A stretch of 64,000 nucleotides of DNA, from NCBI RefSeq assembly GCF_014873875.1, contig NZ_JADBEM010000001.1:3844001-3908000 (forward strand). The letters are read 5' to 3'. Positions 16,157-24,940 of this stretch are shown one piece after another. Source of the DNA: Actinopolymorpha pittospori (GTDB taxonomy: Bacteria; Actinomycetota; Actinomycetes; Propionibacteriales; Actinopolymorphaceae). The notes under the pieces are model-generated. The model saw only the letters and a program-made list of their open reading frames with translations. It was not told where the DNA came from and searched no databases. A program made the translations under genes and the position numbers. Each line of letters starts with the position of its first letter. Within the stretch, counting starts at the first letter, position 1.

Positions 16157-17100
16157 TGGGATCTCCCCGACTGGCTTCCGCCACGATCGACTCCCCGGCT
16201 GTCGAGGCGCGGCATCGACCACGGAGAAAGGGCCAGTCCGGGCTCGCGGGATGGCTTTTCGTCAGCCCCGCGGTGCTCCTCTTCGTGGTCTTCGTCCTGG
16301 GGCCGTTCGTCGCCGCGATGATCTTCAGCCTGTACGCGTGGGACCTGCTGACGCCGCCGCAGTTCGTCGGGCTGCAGAACTTCAGGAAACTGGGCAGCGA
16401 TCCCATCCTGCTGCGCTCCCTGGCCAACACCTTCGTCTTCGCGTTCGCTTCGGTGGTCACCCACATCGTGGGCGGACTACTCCTGGCGATGGCGGTGAAC
16501 CGGCCTCTGCATCGCGCCCTCTCCTACCTGGTGCGCACGTGTGTCTTCTTCCCGTTCCTCATCTCCTGGGCAGCGGTCGCGTTGCTGTGGCGGTATGCGC
16601 TCGACCCGACGTTCGGTCTGGTCTCGCACTACGTCTCCCGGCTGGGCTTCACCGTCCCTGGATTCTTCTCAGACCCCGACTGGGCCCTGCCCTCCATCAT
16701 CGGGATCGACTTCTGGCACACGATCGGCTACACGTTCCTAATCATGCTCGCCGGCATCCAGACCGTCCCGAAGGAGCTGGTCGAGGCCGCGAGGGTCGAC
16801 GGTGCGTCCGGGATACGGACGTTCTTCCACGTCACGCTCCCGATGATGTCGCCCACCTTCTTCTTCGCCACCATCATCACCTTCATCGGTGCCTTCCAGA
16901 TCTTCGATCCGGTACAGATCATCACCAGTGGTGGCCCGAACGATTCGACCATCACTGCCGTGATGTATCTGTACCGAACGGGATTCGAGGCCTTCCAGGT
17001 GGGCTACGCGTCGGCCATCGCTCTCCTCGTGTTCGTGGTGATCATGCTGGTCACCCTGCTGCAGTTCTGGGGTTCCCGAAAGTGGGTGCACTCGGCATGA
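16156..17100 (+). CDS. Sugar ABC transporter permease 1 (MalF/UgpA type)
   Basis: The 314-residue membrane protein has six predicted transmembrane helices and the cytoplasmic EAA loop EAARVDGASGIRTFFHVTLP, the contact site for the ATPase. The first helix is GWLFVSPAVLLFVVFVLGPF, typical of MalF-type importers. It pairs with the next gene. No ATPase gene is in the operon, which is normal in actinobacteria that use one shared MsiK-type ATPase. Confidence 0.93.
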   Translation: MGSPRLASATIDSPAVEARHRPRRKGQSGLAGWLFVSPAVLLFVVFVLGPFVAAMIFSLYAWDLLTPPQFVGLQNFRKLGSDPILLRSLANTFVFAFASVVTHIVGGLLLAMAVNRPLHRALSYLVRTCVFFPFLISWAAVALLWRYALDPTFGLVSHYVSRLGFTVPGFFSDPDWALPSIIGIDFWHTIGYTFLIMLAGIQTVPKELVEAARVDGASGIRTFFHVTLPMMSPTFFFATIITFIGAFQIFDPVQIITSGGPNDSTITAVMYLYRTGFEAFQVGYASAIALLVFVVIMLVTLLQFWGSRKWVHSA

Positions 17101-17981
17101 CCTCGACCATGGAGTCAGAACGGGGCACCGTGGGATCGGTCCCGGTACGACGGCGCGCCAGTCTTCGGCCGTCGAACATCGTCGTCAGCGTCGTTCTGCT
17201 GGTGATCGCGCTCATCATGGTCGCTCCGCTGGTCTGGCTGGTCAGTACCAGCCTCACGGCACCCGAGGCCGCGTTCTCGCTCCCGCCGAAGTGGATCCCG
17301 CGCCCGTTCAGCCTGGAGAACTTCCAGGCTGTCGACGATGTGCTCCCGTTCGGTCGGATGGCCCTGAACAGCGTGATCGTCTCCGTCATCGTCGTCTGCG
17401 GGTCGTTGTTCACTAGTGTCCTGGCGGCGTTCGCCTTCTCGCGGCTGTCCTTCCCCGGGCGCGGTCCACTGTTCATGCTGCTCCTCAGCGCCCTCATGGT
17501 TCCGACGCAGTTGACGGTCATCCCGGTCTTCGTCCTGATGCGCAACATCGGGTTGATCGACAACCTGGCGGCGATCTGGCTCCCCGCGCTGGTCAACGTG
17601 TTCGCCATCTTCTTTCTTCGGCAGTACTTCAACACCATTCCGCGCGAGCTGGACGACGCGGCACGCATCGATGGCGCCGGGAACGTGCGGATCCTCTTCC
17701 AGGTCATCGTTCCGCTGTCCGGTCCTGCCCTGTCGGCGTTGGCGATTCTCGGCTTCGAAGCCTCGTGGAACAACTACTTCGGCCCGCTGATCTTCCTGAC
17801 CAGCCCTGAGAAGATGACGCTTCCGGTGGGCCTCGTCTCACTGCAGTCCAATGTCGGCGGCGCCACACCCGGCGTCATCTTCGCGGCCATCACCCTCGTC
17901 GTCGTGCCGATGCTGGTGCTGTTCCTCGCCTTCCAACGGGCGTTCGTGCAGAGCATCGCCTCGGTGGGGATCAGGGGATGA
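17097..17981 (+). CDS. Sugar ABC transporter permease 2 (MalG/UgpE type)
   Basis: The 294-residue partner permease has six predicted helices and the EAA loop DDAARIDGAGNVRILFQVIVP. The typical start of the family, SVVLLVIALIMVAPLVWLVS, is near residue 30. The ATG at 17097 overlaps the previous stop (ATGA). The frame is open far upstream, but that part is a shadow of the two preceding genes. It forms the channel with permease 1. Confidence 0.93.
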   Translation: MTSTMESERGTVGSVPVRRRASLRPSNIVVSVVLLVIALIMVAPLVWLVSTSLTAPEAAFSLPPKWIPRPFSLENFQAVDDVLPFGRMALNSVIVSVIVVCGSLFTSVLAAFAFSRLSFPGRGPLFMLLLSALMVPTQLTVIPVFVLMRNIGLIDNLAAIWLPALVNVFAIFFLRQYFNTIPRELDDAARIDGAGNVRILFQVIVPLSGPALSALAILGFEASWNNYFGPLIFLTSPEKMTLPVGLVSLQSNVGGATPGVIFAAITLVVVPMLVLFLAFQRAFVQSIASVGIRG

Positions 17982-18652
17982 ACCCGCCGGCGGAGGATGT
18001 CATGCGCCGAGCCGTCAGGAGTGCGTGGACGAGCCTTCCCCTCTACCTGCTCGGCAGCCTGGTGGTGGCGAGCGCTCTCGCTGTCACGATGTGGATGGCG
18101 CCCGGAGTCAACCTGCTGTCCCTGATGTCGCTCTGCTACCTCGTGACGCCGCTCATGGCGCCGATGATCAGGGCGACCCAGGTCCTCGCCACCAGCGACG
18201 ACACGTTCAGGCTCAGAGACTATGTGGCCACGCTCCCTACCGGCTGGTCGGTGACGGTCCGACTCGCGTCCCCGATAGTGGGCGTTCTCGCCTTGACCGC
18301 GGTCGCCTTCACCGCCTGGCGCTCCTCGGGCCACGACCTGTTCCTGGTGCCGCTGGGGGTGGGGGCGTCCATCACCGTCGTCGGCGTTCTCGGTTTCCTC
18401 ATGGCCTTTCCGCTCGCCCTCGAGGACCGCCGCCGATCCTTCGGGTACCTGTGGATCCATGGACTGCACCTGGCGGCGCGCGGCATCGTCCCCACCGTCG
18501 CGATCGTGGCGACGATGGGACTGGGACTCTGGCTGCTGCTGAACGTGTCCGCCGGACTGTTGGTCGTGCTTCCCGGCGCGATCGCGGTGGTCTGGACCGT
18601 TGCGTTTCTGACCGCCCAGTCGCGCAGCCACCTGACGACGACAGCCCACTGA
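17978..18652 (+). CDS. YesL/DUF624-like integral membrane protein
   Basis: The 224-residue protein has about five or six hydrophobic segments (LPLYLLGSLVVASALAVTMW, LLSLMSLCYLVTPLMAPMI, IVGVLALTAVAFTAW, VGASITVVGVLGFLMAFPLA, GLGLWLLLNVSAGLLVVLPG). The size, topology and position (ATGA overlap with the second sugar permease) recall YesL proteins. Those sit in oligosaccharide ABC operons such as yesLMNOP of Bacillus. Sequence similarity by eye is weak, so this is a context-led call. It may modulate transporter assembly. Confidence 0.5.
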   Translation: MNPPAEDVMRRAVRSAWTSLPLYLLGSLVVASALAVTMWMAPGVNLLSLMSLCYLVTPLMAPMIRATQVLATSDDTFRLRDYVATLPTGWSVTVRLASPIVGVLALTAVAFTAWRSSGHDLFLVPLGVGASITVVGVLGFLMAFPLALEDRRRSFGYLWIHGLHLAARGIVPTVAIVATMGLGLWLLLNVSAGLLVVLPGAIAVVWTVAFLTAQSRSHLTTTAH

Positions 18653-18682
18653 CGCATCCACCGCGACGATCGAGGAGTTCTC

Positions 18683-21190
18683 ATGTCCCGCAGGGAGTGG
18701 CCCGTCCTCCGGACCTATGACGCCGACCATCTCGATCGGATCAGCCTTCCCCTGGGCGGGATCGGTACCGGCACGATCGGACTGGGTGGTCGCGGCGACC
18801 TGAGGGACTTCGAGGTCGGGAACCGCCCCGCCAAGGGCTTCCGCCCCGCCGTGTGCATGGCAGCCCTGCGAACGCAGTCCAGCGCCGGTGTCCAGACCCG
18901 CGTGCTCGAAGGACCTCTTCCGGACTGGGCGTTCGAAGGATGGCGTGGTGCGACTGCCGCCAACCATGGCCTCCCGAGGTTCGCGCACCCCAGTTTCGAC
19001 GGCTCCTACCCACTCGGCAGAGTCCGTCTGGACGACGACTCCAGCCCGGTCTCGGTCAGCGTCGAGGGTTTCAACCCGATGGTCCCCGGCGACCTGGACG
19101 CGAGCAGTTGGCCGACGGTTGTGCTGAGGTACCGGCTGGTGAACAAGACGGCCGTTCGGGTGAACGCCAGTGTCGCGTTGTCGTTGTCGAACTTCGTCGG
19201 ATCCGACGGCACCCATGACCAGACCGGTGACAACCGCAACACCATGGTGACGGCCCCAGGGGTGACCGGAATCCGGATGGAGGCGCCGACCCTCGATGCA
19301 CGGGCGGAGCCCGCCGGGGAGTTCGTGCTGGCGGTCCTTGGCGAGGACGCCGCCGAGGTCAGTGCCCGGACGGCGTGGAGCAGCGCGAGTTGGGGTGGGG
19401 GCCTGCTCGACTTCTGGGACGACCTGACCTCCGATGGTCGACTTGACGACCGTTCCGGGACCGACCGGCGTCCGGTCGGCAGCCTGTGCAGGTCGGTGGA
19501 CCTGGCTCCGCGGTCGGAGGGCGAGGTCGTCTTCATCCTGGCCTGGCGTTTCCCGAACCGCCGAGCCTGGCGCTCGGAGGACCACGGCATCGACGTGGCG
19601 GAGTACGCCGAAGAGATCGTCGGTAACCACTACGCCGAGGTGTTCGGGTCGCCCTGGGAGACCGTCCAGCGGTTCGCGGATCACCTCGACGCCCTCGAAG
19701 CCCGCACGGTGCGGGCGGTCGGTGCCCTGGCGGCCTCGTCGGTACCGGCAGAGATCAAGGAGGCAGCCATCTTCAACCTCAGCACGTTGCGGAGCCAGAC
19801 GGTGTTCCGTACGGCTGATGGCAGGTTCTACGGCTGGGAGGGCCTCACCGATCGGACCGGTAGTTGTTTCGGCTCCTGCAGCCACGTCTGGGGGTACGAG
19901 TTCGCCACGGGATTCTGGTTTCCCGAGATCTCCCGGTCCATGCGGGAGACGCAGTTCGGGCTGTGCACGGACGACCGCGGGCACATGAGCTTTCGGGTGG
20001 GCCTGCCGATCGAGAAGGCCCGCACCTGGAAGATCGCCGCGGCGGACGGCCAGATGGCCACCCTGGTGCATCTCTACAACGACTGGCGGCTCTGCGGGGA
20101 CGACGAATGGCTTCGACGACTGTGGCCCTCCGCCCGGAAGGCCATGGAGTTCTGCTGGATCGAGGGTGGCTGGGACGCCGACGCGGACGGGGTCATGGAA
20201 GGCTGCCAGCACAACACGATGGACGTGGAGTACTACGGCCCGAACCCACAGATGGGGTCGTGGTATCTCGCCGCTCTCCGGGCGTGCGCGGTGATGGCAG
20301 AAGCCTTGGGCGAGCCGGACTTCGCGGCCCGCTGCACCGCCCTCGCGGACGCCGGGTCGAAGTGGCTCGACGCGCACCTCTTCAACGGCTCCTTCTATCG
20401 GCATCTGGTGCGGCCCGTTGAAGAGGACGGCCTCATCGCCGAGGGTCTGCGACACCCGAGCATGGGCAGCGCCAGTGTCGAGGATCCGGACTTGCAACTC
20501 GCGGATGGCTGCCTGGTCGACCAACTCGTCGGCCAGTACGCCTCCCGGACCGTCGGGCTCGGCGCTCTCCTTGATGGCGAGCACGTGGCCACCACACTGG
20601 AGAGCATCTGGCGGCGGAACTTCCACCGTGACCTGTCCGGCCACTTCAACAACATGCGGAGCTATGCGCTGGCCGACGAGGCGGCGACCCTGATGTGTTC
20701 CTACGACGAGGGGAACCGTCCGGCCCGACCGTTCCCCTACTTCAACGAGGCGATGACCGGCTTCGAGTACACCGCGGCGACCTCGATGATCTTCGACGGC
20801 GATCGAAGTCAGGGGCTGGAACTGATCCGCGCCGTACGGGACCGGTATCGAGGCAACCGAAGGAATCCCTACGACGAAGCCGAATGCGGGTTCCACTACG
20901 CCCGGGCGATGGCGAGTTGGTCGGCGTTCGTGGCCTGGACCGGATTCGGCTGGGACGCGACCACCGGAGCGTTGTCGGTCGACCTCGGCCGGACCGACGC
21001 GAGCACGTTCTGGACGGTCGGCAGCGGTTGGGGGACCTGGACCCAGACCATCGAGGGTGACCACCTGGTGGGGCGGGTGACGGTGGAGGAAGGTGACGTC
21101 GCGCTGAGATCGATGGCGGTCGCTGGGATCACGGTCCCTGTCTCGTTGCGCGAGGGGAGCGCCGAGGTCCGGCTCGACCTACCAGCTTGA
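18683..21190 (+). CDS. Glycoside hydrolase family 116 (beta-glucosidase/glucosylceramidase-like)
   Basis: The 835-residue enzyme shows the GH116 architecture. The N-terminal beta-sandwich starts with ISLPLGGIGTGTIGLGGRG and FEVGNRPAKG. The C-terminal (alpha/alpha)6 barrel contains GSCSHVWGYE, EGCQHNTMDVEYYGPNPQMG and CSYDEGNRP, then GFEYTAATSMI. The HNT-D-E-YYGPNP block is the family hallmark and holds an acidic active-site residue. Known members cleave beta-glucosides, beta-xylosides or N-acetylglucosaminides. No signal peptide is present, so it should act in the cytoplasm on glycosides imported by the upstream transporter. The ribosome site is GAGGAG. Confidence 0.9.
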   Translation: MSRREWPVLRTYDADHLDRISLPLGGIGTGTIGLGGRGDLRDFEVGNRPAKGFRPAVCMAALRTQSSAGVQTRVLEGPLPDWAFEGWRGATAANHGLPRFAHPSFDGSYPLGRVRLDDDSSPVSVSVEGFNPMVPGDLDASSWPTVVLRYRLVNKTAVRVNASVALSLSNFVGSDGTHDQTGDNRNTMVTAPGVTGIRMEAPTLDARAEPAGEFVLAVLGEDAAEVSARTAWSSASWGGGLLDFWDDLTSDGRLDDRSGTDRRPVGSLCRSVDLAPRSEGEVVFILAWRFPNRRAWRSEDHGIDVAEYAEEIVGNHYAEVFGSPWETVQRFADHLDALEARTVRAVGALAASSVPAEIKEAAIFNLSTLRSQTVFRTADGRFYGWEGLTDRTGSCFGSCSHVWGYEFATGFWFPEISRSMRETQFGLCTDDRGHMSFRVGLPIEKARTWKIAAADGQMATLVHLYNDWRLCGDDEWLRRLWPSARKAMEFCWIEGGWDADADGVMEGCQHNTMDVEYYGPNPQMGSWYLAALRACAVMAEALGEPDFAARCTALADAGSKWLDAHLFNGSFYRHLVRPVEEDGLIAEGLRHPSMGSASVEDPDLQLADGCLVDQLVGQYASRTVGLGALLDGEHVATTLESIWRRNFHRDLSGHFNNMRSYALADEAATLMCSYDEGNRPARPFPYFNEAMTGFEYTAATSMIFDGDRSQGLELIRAVRDRYRGNRRNPYDEAECGFHYARAMASWSAFVAWTGFGWDATTGALSVDLGRTDASTFWTVGSGWGTWTQTIEGDHLVGRVTVEEGDVALRSMAVAGITVPVSLREGSAEVRLDLPA

Positions 21191-21220
21191 GCGGACTCTC
21201 GCCAGACCTGGGATGACCGA

Positions 21221-21254
21221 CGGCTCCGGACCGTACGACACGGGTCCGGAGCCG
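21221..21254. terminator. Bidirectional terminator between GH116 and GH76 genes
   Basis: A perfect 12-bp stem, CGGCTCCGGACC with GGTCCGGAGCCG and a 10-nt loop, lies between two convergent genes. Confidence 0.8.
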
Positions 21255-21268
21255 TTCGGATCCTCCGC

Positions 21269-22489
21269 TCAGGTGAGCTTGTGGTAGTCGTCCGGCGACC
21301 AGGCGAGCATCGCCTCGATACGGACCATGCCGGACTGCTCCAGCAGCGTGACCGGATCGGAGCCGTCGAAGCGGTAGAGGCCGGTGGCGGGGTCGCGGAA
21401 CCGTTCGTGGGCCTCGTCGGCGTACCACTGCATCGCGGCGCGGTAGGCGGGGTCGGGTCGGAGCACCGACAACTGCAGCAGGTTGGCGAAGAAGATGGCG
21501 TGGAACCTCGCCGGCTGGCTGAAGTAGCGCTCGTTGTCCGCGTAGAACGCGAGCGCCTTGTCCGCGGTGTCGGCGGCCTGGTCGAGGTAGCTCCGCTCGC
21601 CGGTCGCGCGGTGGAGCAGGACTCCGGCACCGATCATGACGCCCTGGTTGTAGGACCACTGGGTCTTCTCGATCCTGCCGGCCAGGTCGACGTGGTCCCA
21701 GTAGAGGCCGTTCGGCGCGAGCATGTACGACCGCACCCAGTCATACATCCGGGTCGACCACTGGAGGTAGTACGGGCGCCTGGTGGCGAGGTAGAGGTGG
21801 GCGCCCACCTCGGCCCCGGGCGCGTTGGAGACGGTGTTGCGGTCGTTGCTCCAGCTGGCCTGGGTCCAGAAGACCCCGCCGGGGCAGGGGTGGCTCGGGT
21901 CGGTGTCCCACCCGAAGACGAGCAGGTCGAAGATCTCGGCCGCCCGTCGCAACGCCGCCGCGTCTCCGCCGCTGGCCATGTTGTGGCGCTGGAGCATGCC
22001 CAGGGCGATCCACTCGTTGTCGTCGTAGAACTTGTCGCCGCCCTGCCCGAGCGGTGGGCGCAGGTAGGAGTCGTAGCCGGGCGGGTCGGTCTCGGCGTTC
22101 CAGTAGCCCTCGAGCGCGGAGTAGCGGTCGTCGACGTCGCGTGCGTAGCGATGCCCGAGGCCCCGCAGGCCGGCCAGGTCCTGGGTCGCGACCATCGCCT
22201 GCGAGAACGGCCAGACGTACGCCCACGGGTTCCCTCCCGTACGGGGGTACTCCTCCAGGTAGTGACCGCTCGCCGTGTCGTGGAAGTAGCGCTGCAGTGC
22301 GGCGTAGCTGTCCTGGGCTCGCCGGGCGTACCGCATGCGGGACGCGGGGCCGACGTTCTCGACGTCCGCCAGCCCCTCACCGGGGCGTGTCTCGGCGTGC
22401 GCGATCGTCGGGGCTCCCACCGCCGTCGCGGCGGCCAGCCCGCCGAGCAGGACAGCCCGACGCGACAGGGCGCTGAGGCGATGATCCAC
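21269..22489 (-). CDS. Secreted glycoside hydrolase family 76 (alpha-1,6-mannanase-like)
   Basis: The 406-residue protein begins with a Tat signal peptide (LSRRAVLLGGLAAATAVGAP, cleavage near AHA-E). The mature part is an (alpha/alpha)6 barrel with FYDDNEWIALGMLQ, matching the consecutive catalytic Asp pair of GH76. It also has SNDRNTVSNAPGAEVGAHLY and WSYNQGVMIGAGVLL. GH76 enzymes cut alpha-1,6-mannan. The GTG at 22489 has ribosome site AGGAGGAG. Exported mannan degradation could feed nearby transporters, but it is transcribed alone and the link to the GH116 operon is not proven. Confidence 0.85.
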   Translation of the reverse strand: MDHRLSALSRRAVLLGGLAAATAVGAPTIAHAETRPGEGLADVENVGPASRMRYARRAQDSYAALQRYFHDTASGHYLEEYPRTGGNPWAYVWPFSQAMVATQDLAGLRGLGHRYARDVDDRYSALEGYWNAETDPPGYDSYLRPPLGQGGDKFYDDNEWIALGMLQRHNMASGGDAAALRRAAEIFDLLVFGWDTDPSHPCPGGVFWTQASWSNDRNTVSNAPGAEVGAHLYLATRRPYYLQWSTRMYDWVRSYMLAPNGLYWDHVDLAGRIEKTQWSYNQGVMIGAGVLLHRATGERSYLDQAADTADKALAFYADNERYFSQPARFHAIFFANLLQLSVLRPDPAYRAAMQWYADEAHERFRDPATGLYRFDGSDPVTLLEQSGMVRIEAMLAWSPDDYHKLT

Positions 22490-22891
22490 GTGCTCCTCCT
22501 GGTCGTTTCAGGGGACGGTCGGCGGGTTCCGCGTACGCCGCGTCCGAGGTTGAGGTGGTTGGACACCTGCAGGTGGTGGTTCCCGCGTTGTTCCGGTCGA
22601 AGGCACGGACCACCAACAGTGAGGCGCCGGACACAAGGTGCCGCCGATCTGGCAACGCGTCAATCGGCTGTGGCGGCCGTTACCGGCGTGCGTCGCCACC
22701 CCCGGTGACCACCACGCTCCGCTCAGGTGCAAGCCAGGCTTGACAGAGCTGTCCGGCTCTGTGTCATCGCCGTGCCCGGAACCTCCCAGCACGGCCGCCG
22801 AACTCGATGAACTAGATTCACCGGTCGACACGGGCAGGCGTCAGGTCTGGTGAGGGCAGACCACGAACGAGTGTGAACGAAGGGTCAGGCA
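22490..22891. other. Intergenic region between divergent GH76 and VanZ-RDD genes
   Basis: This is a 400-bp divergent spacer. I see no gene, convincing hairpin or operator. It should contain promoters for both flanking genes. Confidence 0.4.
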
Positions 22892-23989
22892 TTGCTTTCC
22901 GACCGGCTGTTGCCAGCCCTGCCGGCGCTGTTCGGCGGGACGCTGCTCGCCTTCATCTTGTTCGTACCGTTCGTCTTCCGCAGCTATCGGCAGCGCGGCG
23001 AGGTGGGGCTCGGCCCGGCACTGCTCGCGTTCGGCTTCCTGGTCTACGGGTTCGCGCTCGTCGCCTACACGCTGTTCCCGATACCCCACGTCGACGACGC
23101 GTGGTGTTCGGTCAACGCGGCGACGAGCCATCCGCAGCTCGACCCGCTGCGTTTCCTCGACGACATCGCGCGGGAGCAGCGGACGCCGGGCCTGCGCGGG
23201 GTGCCGGCGAACCCGGCGATACAGCAGATCCTGTTCAACGTGGCGTTGTTCGTTCCACTCGGCGCGTACGTCCGCCACTACCTCCGGCGCGGTGTGGTCA
23301 CCGCGGTGCTGGCGGGGGCCGGGGTGTCGCTCCTGATCGAGGTCACCCAGTTCACCGGGAACTGGTTCCTGTTCCCGTGCGCCTATCGTCTGTTCGACGT
23401 GGACGACCTGCTCGCCAACAGCCTCGGCGCGGCCGTCGGCGTCATGTTCGCGCCGCTGCTGCACCTGCTCAGCGGACGCCAGGGCGCCCTCGGCGCGGAT
23501 GTCGCCCGTCCGCTCACCGCCGGGCGGCGGGTGTTGGGGATGCTGGTGGACCTCGTCGCGGTCTTCCTGCTCGGCGGAGTCCTCGCCACCGTCCTCGACC
23601 TGGTCGTCGAGTACGGCTTCGACGCCCAGGTGGCGGAGCAGCCGTGGGGCGCACTGGCGAACTCCGCCCTGAAGCCCTGGCTACCCGCTGTGCTGCTGCT
23701 GGTCCTCCCCTCACTCCGTGCGGACGGCGTCACGTTCGGGCAGCGTGCCGTACGGCTGCGCCGAGCCGGCCCGGACGGCACCCGGCCGGGACTCCGGCTC
23801 GTTCCCGCACTGCTGTTCGGAGGCTTCGGCTACTGCCTCCTGGTCGGGCTCGCTCCCTTCGCTCCGGGGGCGGGCGGGTTGGCCAACCTGATGGCCCCGG
23901 TCTGCCTGGTGCTCGCCCTGACGCGAACCCACCGGGGGTTGTCCGGGCTGGTCTCCGGGCTCACCTTCACAGACGCACGCGAGCGGTGA
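22892..23989 (+). CDS. VanZ-domain membrane protein with C-terminal RDD domain
   Basis: The 365-residue integral membrane protein has two domains. Residues 1-195 form a VanZ-like region: VAYTLFPIP, then NPAIQQILFNVALFVPLGAY, SLLIEVTQF and FDVDDLLANSLGAAVG. Residues 205-360 look like an RDD domain: RRVLGMLVDLVAVFLLGGV, then VTFGQRAVRLRR. VanZ proteins can confer low-level glycopeptide or lipoglycopeptide tolerance; RDD domains are found in Na+/H+ antiporter-like proteins. The proposed start is the TTG at 22892 with AAGGG upstream. Confidence 0.8.
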   Translation: MLSDRLLPALPALFGGTLLAFILFVPFVFRSYRQRGEVGLGPALLAFGFLVYGFALVAYTLFPIPHVDDAWCSVNAATSHPQLDPLRFLDDIAREQRTPGLRGVPANPAIQQILFNVALFVPLGAYVRHYLRRGVVTAVLAGAGVSLLIEVTQFTGNWFLFPCAYRLFDVDDLLANSLGAAVGVMFAPLLHLLSGRQGALGADVARPLTAGRRVLGMLVDLVAVFLLGGVLATVLDLVVEYGFDAQVAEQPWGALANSALKPWLPAVLLLVLPSLRADGVTFGQRAVRLRRAGPDGTRPGLRLVPALLFGGFGYCLLVGLAPFAPGAGGLANLMAPVCLVLALTRTHRGLSGLVSGLTFTDARER

Positions 23990-24013
23990 CGGAGACCAGC
24001 CAGGTCACGGCGT

Positions 24014-24781
24014 TCAGCCGCGCGCGGGGGCGTCCCGGACGAAGAAGCCGGGTGCCGCGCGCAACACCTCGGTCCCGAGCGACACCAGACTGCCGACGGG
24101 CATCAGCCGGGCCGTCGCGGCTCCGACCGGGCCGAGCGTCTGGAGCCCGCGCTGGGCGAGCAGCGGTTCGATGGCGCTGAAGTTCCGCGGTGTTCCGTAC
24201 CGATGGACCCAGTAGTCACGTCGCTCGGTGCGGTCACCCACGTGGAGCACCGCGTGGACCGGCAACGGTTGCAGGTGGTAGTCGGATCCGGTGACCTCCT
24301 CCACGTGGTGCAGGGTGGTGTTGGACTCGTGGCCACAACCCAACAGCAGGATCACTGCGTCCGGGTCGGCCGCGAGGCGGGCGTAGGGCGAACCCGGGCC
24401 GCATGGGGTCACACAGTCCTCGTGGCCCTCGGTCAGTCGCCGCGCCGCGGCGCCGACTGCCGCCACGGAGTGGGTCGGATGGACCGATCGCCGGGCTCCG
24501 TCCCAGGTACGCACCGTCTCCGCGATGGCGCCGGTCCACGCTCGTGAGCCGACGAGATCGAAGACCACCTCCTCGTGCGGGCCGATGTGCTCGTGTCCGG
24601 TGAGAGTCGGAGCGAGCACGGTGCCCTCGGCTCCCACGACGTCGAGCAACGCCCGGACGACCGTGGGAGCGCCACCGACCACGTGCCCCATGGACGACAA
24701 CGACGAGTGGACCAGAACGTGATGTCCGGGCCGTAGCCCCAGCAGCGTGAGTGCCGAGCCGATCTGTTCCGCGTCGACCAT
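24014..24781 (-). CDS. AAC(3)-family aminoglycoside N-acetyltransferase
   Basis: The 255-residue protein has the AAC(3) signatures LVHSSLSSMGHVVGGAPTVV (CoA-binding loop) and TLTGHEHIGPHEEVVFD. It also has HPTHSVAAVGAAARRL and the LLLGCGHESNTTLHHVEE core. It would acetylate the 3-amino group of aminoglycosides, although related YokD-type proteins are not resistance enzymes. The start at ATG 24781 has GAAGGACGG before it; the open frame to 24967 is not conserved-looking. It is transcribed alone, divergent from the GT39-like gene, with no mobile element nearby, which argues for an intrinsic gene. Confidence 0.85.
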   Translation of the reverse strand: MVDAEQIGSALTLLGLRPGHHVLVHSSLSSMGHVVGGAPTVVRALLDVVGAEGTVLAPTLTGHEHIGPHEEVVFDLVGSRAWTGAIAETVRTWDGARRSVHPTHSVAAVGAAARRLTEGHEDCVTPCGPGSPYARLAADPDAVILLLGCGHESNTTLHHVEEVTGSDYHLQPLPVHAVLHVGDRTERRDYWVHRYGTPRNFSAIEPLLAQRGLQTLGPVGAATARLMPVGSLVSLGTEVLRAAPGFFVRDAPARG

Positions 24782-24940
24782 GCGTACCGTCCTTCGTGAG
24801 TTGTCCCCCGACCAGGCATGCGTCGCGGTTTCGGGGCTCCCGCATCCTTGTAGGATCGCCCGGATGCCAGGGAGCCGAAGAGATCGATCCCCGTGTCGGC
24901 GTCCACCCTGTCGCTGCCGGCTCGAAGGCTGCGAGCGTAG

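Noticed and set aside
17774..21064. 1096-codon open frame on the minus strand
   Set aside because: It is antisense to permease 2, the YesL-like gene and GH116. Its composition is Pro/Arg/Gly rich with no domain, as expected from third-position GC bias.
23990..24781. Mobile resistance island around the AAC(3)-like gene
   Set aside because: There are no insertion sequences, integron sites or composition shift; neighbours are ordinary envelope genes.
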